From assembly GCA_016870395.1 (NCBI GenBank), contig VGBT01000011.1, forward strand, positions 1 to 64,000: a stretch of 64,000 nucleotides of DNA, in the 5' to 3' direction. Shown in pieces: positions 59,000 to 64,000 of the stretch. A model generated the notes under the pieces. It was given only the letters and a program-made list of their open reading frames with translations. It made no database searches and was not told the origin of the DNA. Within the stretch, counting starts at the first letter, position 1, and each line of letters opens with the position of its first letter. Origin of the DNA: Actinomycetota bacterium. Its GTDB lineage: Bacteria; Actinomycetota; Acidimicrobiia; IMCC26256; JAENVU01. The position numbers and the translations under genes were made by a program.

Positions 59000-59983
59000 A
59001 TGCGTGCATGGAGGGTGTCGGAGCTCGGCGAGCCCGAGTCGGTGCTGGAGCTGGTCGAGATCCCCGAGCCCGAGCCCGGGCCGAACGAGGTCCTCGTCGA
59101 GGTCGCCGCGGCGTCGTGCAACTTCCCCGACGTGCTCATGTGCCGGGGCGAGTACCAGGTGAAGCCCCCGCTGCCGTTCACGCCCGGCTCGGAGGTGTCG
59201 GGCGCGGTCGTTGGACTGGGCGACGGCGCGGATCCGGACCTGCTCGGCCGCCGGGTGATCGCGATCCCGCGCTTCGGCGACGGCGGGTTCACCCAACGGA
59301 CGGTCGCGCCAGCGGCGACGGTCTTCCCGATCCCCGACGCGCTGCCCGACGCGGCCGCAGCCGCGCTCCACATCACGTACCAGACGGGTCACGTCGCGCT
59401 GCACCGCCGGGCGGCGATCCAACCGGGCGAGGTGCTTCTCGTGCATGCCGGCGCGGGCGGGGTGGGCTCGGCGGCGATCCAGCTCGGCCTCGCCGCGGGA
59501 GCGCGCGTGCTCGCGACCGCGGGCGGCCCCGAGAAGGTGCAGGTGTGCCGGGACCTCGGTGCCGAGCTCGTGGTCGACTACCGCTCCGGCGACTTCGTCG
59601 ATTTGGTGAAGGGGGCCACGGACGGGCGTGGTGCCGACGTGATCTACGACCCGGTCGGGGGTGACACGTTCGACCGGTCGACCAAGTGCGTCGCGTTCGA
59701 AGGTCGGATCCTGGTGATCGGCTTCACGGGCGGACGGTTCGCGGAGGCGCGCACGAACCACGTGCTCATCAAGAACTACGCGGTCGTCGGGGTGCACTGG
59801 GGCCTCTACAACCTGATGGACCCGAGGCTCATCCGCCGCACCCACGACGAGCTCATGGCGCTTCACGCCACCGGGAAGATCGCGCCGCTCATCTCACGTG
59901 AGCTGCCGATGCGAGATGTTCCGGCCGGGCTCGCCAGCCTCGCGACGCGGGGCACCTGGGGCAAGCTCGTCGCCCACTGGTAG
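59000..59983 (+). CDS. NADPH:quinone oxidoreductase-like MDR protein
   Basis: A 327-aa zinc-free medium-chain reductase. SCNFPDVLMCRGEYQVKPPL near residue 38, HAGAGGVGSAAIQLG near 148 (NADPH-binding) and DPVGGDTFDRSTKCVAFEGR match quinone reductase/enoyl reductase members. No zinc ligands are present. The physiological substrate is unknown. Confidence 0.87.
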   Translation: MRAWRVSELGEPESVLELVEIPEPEPGPNEVLVEVAAASCNFPDVLMCRGEYQVKPPLPFTPGSEVSGAVVGLGDGADPDLLGRRVIAIPRFGDGGFTQRTVAPAATVFPIPDALPDAAAAALHITYQTGHVALHRRAAIQPGEVLLVHAGAGGVGSAAIQLGLAAGARVLATAGGPEKVQVCRDLGAELVVDYRSGDFVDLVKGATDGRGADVIYDPVGGDTFDRSTKCVAFEGRILVIGFTGGRFAEARTNHVLIKNYAVVGVHWGLYNLMDPRLIRRTHDELMALHATGKIAPLISRELPMRDVPAGLASLATRGTWGKLVAHW

Positions 59984-60039
59984 CCGCCGGGCAACCCGTT
60001 CGCCCCGGGTCGTCCCGATCGGGCACCATCTATGCCGCC

Positions 60040-60501
60040 ATGCCCACGCCGATCACAGTTCGCCTGCTGCCCGACCCCGACCAGCACGACCTGCTCGCGG
60101 CCACGCTCGAGCGGGTCAACAAGGCGTGCAACGCGGCGCGCACGAGGGCGCTCGAACGCAAGGTCACCGGCAAGGCCGAGCTGCGCGCCCTGGTCAGAGA
60201 GGAGCTGGAGCGCTTCAAGCTGCCGGCCACCTTCAACGCGCCGTCGGCAGATCGGGTCGCGGCGAGTCTGCGAGGCCAGAGGTTCGGGACCTACCAGACG
60301 CTGGTGCTCCCGCCCGCCGCCCTGAAGTGGCCGGCGACCGACCGGGTCTCCCTGCCGACCTCCGCCGGCAAGCGGACCGTCCGCGTCTACGTCGACCCGG
60401 CCCGCGGTAGTCTGCGCCCGCCCCTCGAAGGCAAGCCCACGGCCCTGGTGTACCGCAACGGCGGGTTTGAGCTCGTCGACGCCGGCAGCCCTCGGGGCTG
60501 A
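60040..60501 (+). CDS. Orphan TnpB-like N-terminal-domain protein without nuclease domain
   Basis: A 153-aa protein. VRLLPDPDQHDLLAATLERV, then NKACNAARTRAL, resembles the N-terminal start of IS200/IS605 TnpB/OrfB proteins (RLxPxxxQ...N.A). Later parts, FGTYQTLVLPPAALKWP and GKPTALVYRNGGFELV, resemble the RNA-binding (WED/REC-like) region. The RuvC nuclease half and zinc finger are absent: the ORF stops and a phosphatase gene starts two bases later. No TnpA or terminal hairpins are seen. A decayed transposon remnant or a domesticated RNA-binding domain are both possible. Confidence 0.5.
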   Translation: MPTPITVRLLPDPDQHDLLAATLERVNKACNAARTRALERKVTGKAELRALVREELERFKLPATFNAPSADRVAASLRGQRFGTYQTLVLPPAALKWPATDRVSLPTSAGKRTVRVYVDPARGSLRPPLEGKPTALVYRNGGFELVDAGSPRG

Positions 60502-60503
60502 CG

Positions 60504-61103
60504 GTGAGCAAGATCCTGCTCGTCCGGCACGGCCAGTCGGCCTGGAACGCCGACGGCCGCTGGCAGGGCCGAGCGGACCCGCCGCTCTCCGAGCTCGGCG
60601 AGCGTCAGGCCGCATCCGCGGTGACGAGCGAGCACGCCGAAGCCGTCGCGCACCTGTGGGCGTCGCCGCTGAAGCGCGCCAGCCGGACCGCGGCGGTGAT
60701 CGCTGCCGGCCGGGGACTCGAAGTCCGTTTCGACGCCCGCCTGATGGAGCGTGACGCAGGGGAGTGGACCGGGCTCACCCGCGACCAGATCGAGGCCGGC
60801 TGGCCGGGCTTTCTCGCCGACCGTCGCCGGCCTGCAGGTTTCGAGCCCGACGACGCCATCGCGAGTCGCGCGTTCGAGGTCCTCCACGAGATCGCGGCTG
60901 CGTGCGCGGGGGCCACCGCGCTGGTGGTGAGCCACGGCGGGCTGATCCGGGTGGTGGAGCGCAGCCTCGGTGGGGACGCGCCGCCGGTTGCCAACCTGGG
61001 CGGTCGGGAGCTCGTCGCGAGCGCCGGCAGCCTGGTGCTCGGTGACCGTCTGCTGCTCCTGGATCCCGACTCCGTCGAGGTCACCGCCCCCCGTCAGCTC
61101 TGA
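60504..61103 (+). CDS. Histidine phosphatase family protein
   Basis: Phosphoglycerate-mutase-like phosphatase, 199 aa. The phosphohistidine motif LVRHGQSAWN is near residue 6, the general acid region is LMERDAGEWTG, and the second histidine is in VVSHGGLIRVV. All catalytic residues are present. GTG 60504 lies two bases after the TnpB-like ORF stop, so the two are probably cotranscribed. The substrate is unknown. Confidence 0.87.
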   Translation: MSKILLVRHGQSAWNADGRWQGRADPPLSELGERQAASAVTSEHAEAVAHLWASPLKRASRTAAVIAAGRGLEVRFDARLMERDAGEWTGLTRDQIEAGWPGFLADRRRPAGFEPDDAIASRAFEVLHEIAAACAGATALVVSHGGLIRVVERSLGGDAPPVANLGGRELVASAGSLVLGDRLLLLDPDSVEVTAPRQL

Positions 61104-61215
61104 GCTGGGGCAACGGCGATCGCCGCTCGGTCACCGCTCACCGGTGCTCAGGGCCGAGCAGCCGCGGTAAGGGTCGCTCAGCGAGAGACCCTGAGCACCC
61201 GACGTGGGAATCCCG

Positions 61216-61221
61216 TAGACT
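61216..61221 (+). promoter_or_regulatory. -10 for the HelD-like gene
   Basis: TAGACT lies 39 nt before GTG 61261. Unlike the leaderless promoters it would leave a short leader carrying GGAGG. Confidence 0.45.
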
Positions 61222-61260
61222 CTCCGGTTCTCCCAGTTGCGCCGGAGCGTCGGAGGATGG

Positions 61261-63573
61261 GTGCACGAAGGCCAGCACGCTCGCCCGCACGTCGATCCCG
61301 AGGTCGCCGCCGAGCAGAAGTACCTCGACGTCGTCTACCAGCGTCTCGACGCGATGCGCCGGGCGGCCGCGAGCGTCGCAGAGGTTTACGCCGACGTCCG
61401 CCGCGGCGGTACGCACCAGGCCCGGCTCGAGCGCGACATCGCGGTGGAGACCACCGAGCGGCGTCTCGCCTCGCTCGACATCGGCGACACCCCCCTCTGC
61501 TTCGGGAGGCTCGACCTGCGTGACCGCGGCCGGTTCTACGTCGGCCGCTTCGGGGTCGACGACGAGGAGCACACCCCGCTCGTGGTCGACTGGCGGGCGC
61601 CGGTCGCCGAGCCGTTCTACCGGGCGACGGCGGTGGAACCCATGGGAGTGCTGCGCCGTCGGCATCTGCTCACCCACAAGGGCCGTGAGGTCGTCGGGCT
61701 CGACGACGAGGTCTTCGACGCCGAGGCGATCGAGCACGCCGGGCTCGCCGTCATGGGCGAGGGCGCCCTGCTCGCCGCGCTCGAGCGCCGCCGGACCGGT
61801 CGCATGGGCGACATCGTCGCGACCATCCAGGCTGAGCAGGACGCCGCGGTGCGCGCCGATCTCCCGGGCGTGCTCGTCGTGTCCGGGGGCCCGGGCACCG
61901 GCAAGACCGCGGTGGCGCTCCATCGTGCCGCGTACTTGCTCTACACGCACCGCAAACGCCTCGGGCCGCAGGGGGTGCTGCTCGTCGGGCCGAGCACGGT
62001 GTTCCTGCGCTACATCGAGCAGGTGTTGCCGAGCCTCGGCGAGCACGAGGTGCAGCTCGCCACGGTCACGGGACTCAGGCCCGGGCTGCGTCTCGCCGCG
62101 TCCGCCGGTTACGACGAGGCGCGTGTCAAGGGCGACGCCCGCATGGCGACCGTGCTGGAGCGCGCGCTGACCGACCGCGAACGGCCGCCACGTCGCGACG
62201 TGGAGCTCTCCATCGACGGCATGCGACTTCGCCTGTCGCGGCGTGAGTGCTGCCAGGTGGTGGACCGGGCCCGAGCCAAGCGCGGCACCCACAACTCCCG
62301 TCGCCCGCTTGTCGAGCGTATGGTGCTCGATCGGCTGGTGGCGAAGTACCGCAGCGCGATGGCGCGCACGCACCGCGAGGTCACACGGCTCCCGCCCGTC
62401 GAAGCCGAAGGAGCGTACGACGCGGTTGTCGCCACCGCCGTCGCGCGTGGCGACGCGTTCCCGCCCGAGTTCGAAGCAGACCTTCGTCGCCGGCTGCGGC
62501 GCACGCCCGAGGTCCGAGCGCTGCTTGCGCGCATGTGGCCGGTGTTGTCGGGCGCCGAGCTCGTTCACGACCTCATGTCCTTCGACGAGCTCGTGCGCTC
62601 CGCGGCGCGCGGGGTGCTGAGCCGATTCGAGCAGGAGGTGCTGGTGCGACCTCGTGCCGCAAGGGTTCGCGAGGTCCCCTGGACCGAGGCCGATGTCGCG
62701 CTCGTCGACGAGGCCGACGCGCTCTGCGGCCCGGTGGCTGCGGCCCGCCCGCGTCGTCGACGGCAACGCGGCGCCGCCGACGGGGGCACAGCCGCCAACG
62801 TTGTGCGCGAGCTCGGCCTCGGGGGCTTCATGACCGCCGCGGCGCTCGAGGAGCGGTTCGCCGACCCCGCGGAGCGGACCAACGGCGAGGTGCCGGAGCT
62901 GCGCACGTTCGGTCACGTGCTCGTCGACGAGGCCCAGGACCTCTCACCGATGCAGTGGCGAATGCTCGCCCGCCGCTGCCCCAACGGATCGATGACGATC
63001 GTCGGCGACTTCGGTCAGGCGTCGAGGCCGGGCGCCGCGAGCGGCTGGGACGACGTCCTCGCCCATTTGGTGCAGCACGACCCGCCGCGCCACGCGGTGC
63101 TCACCGTCAATTACCGCACCCCCACGGAGATCATGGAAGTCGCGAACCGGCTCCTCGCGGTGGCCGCGCCGGAGGTCGAGCCGACCCGGTCGGTGCGCGC
63201 CACCGGCGTGGCCCCGGAATTCGCCCGGGTCGACGACCTCGTGGGTGAGGCCGCGGCGCGAGCCCGGGACGCCGCCCTGCATGGCGGCACGATCGCGGTG
63301 ATCGCCCCCGACGAGCTCCATGACCCGATCACCGCCGCGTTGGCCGACGTCGGCGCAGTTGCCGACTCACCCGAAGCCCTCGACGCGCCAGTCGGAGTGC
63401 TCGGTCCCGCGGCGGCCAAGGGCCTCGAGTTCGACCACGTGATCGTCGTGGAGCCGGCCGCCCTCGTCACCGGCGATCGTGCCGGGCTCCGGTTGCTGTA
63501 CGTGACCCTGACCCGGGCGACCCAGACCCTCGCAGTGCTCCACGCGCGTGGACTCCCCGAGGCGCTCGCGTAG
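61261..63573 (+). CDS. helD: HelD-like UvrD/Rep-family ATPase
   Basis: Superfamily 1 helicase-like protein, 770 aa from GTG 61261 after GGAGGA. An N-terminal coiled coil precedes Walker A VSGGPGTGKTAVALH. Later motifs: LVDEAQDLSPMQWRML (II), GDFGQASRPG (III), VNYRTPTEIM (IV), AAKGLEFDHVIVVEP (V) and LLYVTLTRATQ (VI). A large insertion separates motif I from II, as in HelD proteins that recycle RNA polymerase; a DNA helicase IV role is the alternative. TTG 61237 is a possible earlier start. Confidence 0.85.
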   Translation: MHEGQHARPHVDPEVAAEQKYLDVVYQRLDAMRRAAASVAEVYADVRRGGTHQARLERDIAVETTERRLASLDIGDTPLCFGRLDLRDRGRFYVGRFGVDDEEHTPLVVDWRAPVAEPFYRATAVEPMGVLRRRHLLTHKGREVVGLDDEVFDAEAIEHAGLAVMGEGALLAALERRRTGRMGDIVATIQAEQDAAVRADLPGVLVVSGGPGTGKTAVALHRAAYLLYTHRKRLGPQGVLLVGPSTVFLRYIEQVLPSLGEHEVQLATVTGLRPGLRLAASAGYDEARVKGDARMATVLERALTDRERPPRRDVELSIDGMRLRLSRRECCQVVDRARAKRGTHNSRRPLVERMVLDRLVAKYRSAMARTHREVTRLPPVEAEGAYDAVVATAVARGDAFPPEFEADLRRRLRRTPEVRALLARMWPVLSGAELVHDLMSFDELVRSAARGVLSRFEQEVLVRPRAARVREVPWTEADVALVDEADALCGPVAAARPRRRRQRGAADGGTAANVVRELGLGGFMTAAALEERFADPAERTNGEVPELRTFGHVLVDEAQDLSPMQWRMLARRCPNGSMTIVGDFGQASRPGAASGWDDVLAHLVQHDPPRHAVLTVNYRTPTEIMEVANRLLAVAAPEVEPTRSVRATGVAPEFARVDDLVGEAAARARDAALHGGTIAVIAPDELHDPITAALADVGAVADSPEALDAPVGVLGPAAAKGLEFDHVIVVEPAALVTGDRAGLRLLYVTLTRATQTLAVLHARGLPEALA

Positions 63574-63576
63574 CCT
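63571..63576 (+). promoter_or_regulatory. Leaderless-type -10 overlapping the helD stop
   Basis: TAGCCT contains the helD TAG stop; 8 nt later is ATG 63585. Confidence 0.55.
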
Positions 63577-63584
63577 CGGGCTCC

Positions 63585-64000
63585 ATGGCCCATACCGACA
63601 CCGACCTGACGGCCGCCGACGTCGCGTGGAACCTCGAGCCGCTCGTCGACGGCCGCGGCGCGGCCGGGGTCGACGCGCTGCTCGACGACGCCGACGCGCT
63701 CGCGGCTGCTATCGAGACCCGCCGGGGAGTGGTGTCCGCACTCGACGCCGGTCAGCTGGCCGAGCTGATGCACGAGATGGCCGACCTCGCCGAGCGCGTG
63801 GGTCGCGCCGGCTCCTACGCCGGCCTCCGATTCGCCGTCGACACGGCCGACCCGGAGCGCGGTGCGCTGATGCAGCGGGTCGAGGAGCGCGCGACGGCGG
63901 TCCAGACCCGGGTGCTCTTCTTCGAGCTGGAGTGGGCGGCGGTGGACGACGACCGGGCCGAGGCGCTCCTCACCGACGACCGCCTGGCGTTCTGCCGCCA
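63585..64000 (+). CDS. pepF: M3-family oligoendopeptidase, 3' end outside window
   Basis: The first 138 residues of a gene that runs off the window. VAWNLEPLVDGRG near the start, then ALLDDADALAAAI, RAGSYAGLRFAVDTADPERG and EWAAVDDDRAEALLTDDRLA match the helical N-terminal domain of oligoendopeptidase F-like M3 peptidases. The zinc motif HExxH would be beyond the window, so catalytic competence cannot be judged. Confidence 0.75.
   Translation, partial: MAHTDTDLTAADVAWNLEPLVDGRGAAGVDALLDDADALAAAIETRRGVVSALDAGQLAELMHEMADLAERVGRAGSYAGLRFAVDTADPERGALMQRVEERATAVQTRVLFFELEWAAVDDDRAEALLTDDRLAFCR

Overview
The window is high-GC, gene-dense chromosomal DNA with housekeeping genes in a gene order typical of Actinomycetota. 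Supporting features are a CGAAC-N4-GTTCG LexA box, a mycothiol-dependent isomerase fold, a DUF3097 gene, a B12-dependent ribonucleotide reductase next to nrdR, and many actinobacterial-type leaderless promoters (TAnnnT followed 6-8 nt later by ATG/GTG). A deep-branching class such as Acidimicrobiia is my guess; the sequence alone does not settle it.

Layout. Bases 1-11040 hold the translation/RNA block infB-ylxP-rbfA-nrnA-truB-ribF-rpsO-pnp, then an M16 peptidase and dapB. Bases 11059-15965 are accessory: two TetR regulators, a VapBC toxin-antitoxin pair, a diiron oxygenase-like protein and two decayed genes. Bases 15966-23070 carry RNase J, an SDR, a tandem GNAT, ftsK and a frameshifted DUF2207-like gene. 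Bases 23192-32194 carry a mycothiol-type isomerase, a serine hydrolase, rimO-pgsA-cinA-thpR, a secreted glycoside hydrolase, recA and a TSUP permease. Bases 32287-40668 are the tRNA-modification/lysine block miaB-miaA-dapF-hflX-dapC-dapD-dapE plus an enoyl-CoA hydratase. Bases 42089-47053 are the DNA-damage/dNTP block: lexA, a divergent LysM protein, nrdR and nrdJ. Bases 47011-64000 are mixed: a chimeric lipoprotein ORF, a secreted SurE, DUF3097, MaoC, dinG, hup, sugar/aldehyde oxidoreductases, a Coq4-like protein, NUDIX, an orphan TnpB N-terminal-domain protein, a phosphatase, a HelD-like helicase and the start of an M3 peptidase.

How the parts work together. RecA and LexA form the SOS switch. 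LexA boxes sit in the recA promoter and between lexA and the LysM gene, whose product looks like a damage-induced division inhibitor; recA and the LysM gene also share an unexplained motif in their leaders. NrdR probably controls the adjacent nrdJ through palindromes in its promoter region. Five lysine/diaminopimelate genes (dapB at a distance; dapF, dapC, dapD, dapE nearly contiguous) supply peptidoglycan and lysine.

The least explained signals are a chain of four overlapping seven-codon mini-cistrons leading into truB, a miaA gene with ACG where its start codon should be, a 48-bp palindromic element present twice with conserved pairing, the recA/LysM leader motif, and the orphan TnpB-like domain. 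Several genes are frameshifted (DUF2207-like, DUF4279-like, an epimerase, possibly a VOC protein). Assembly error must be excluded before these are called real pseudogenes.
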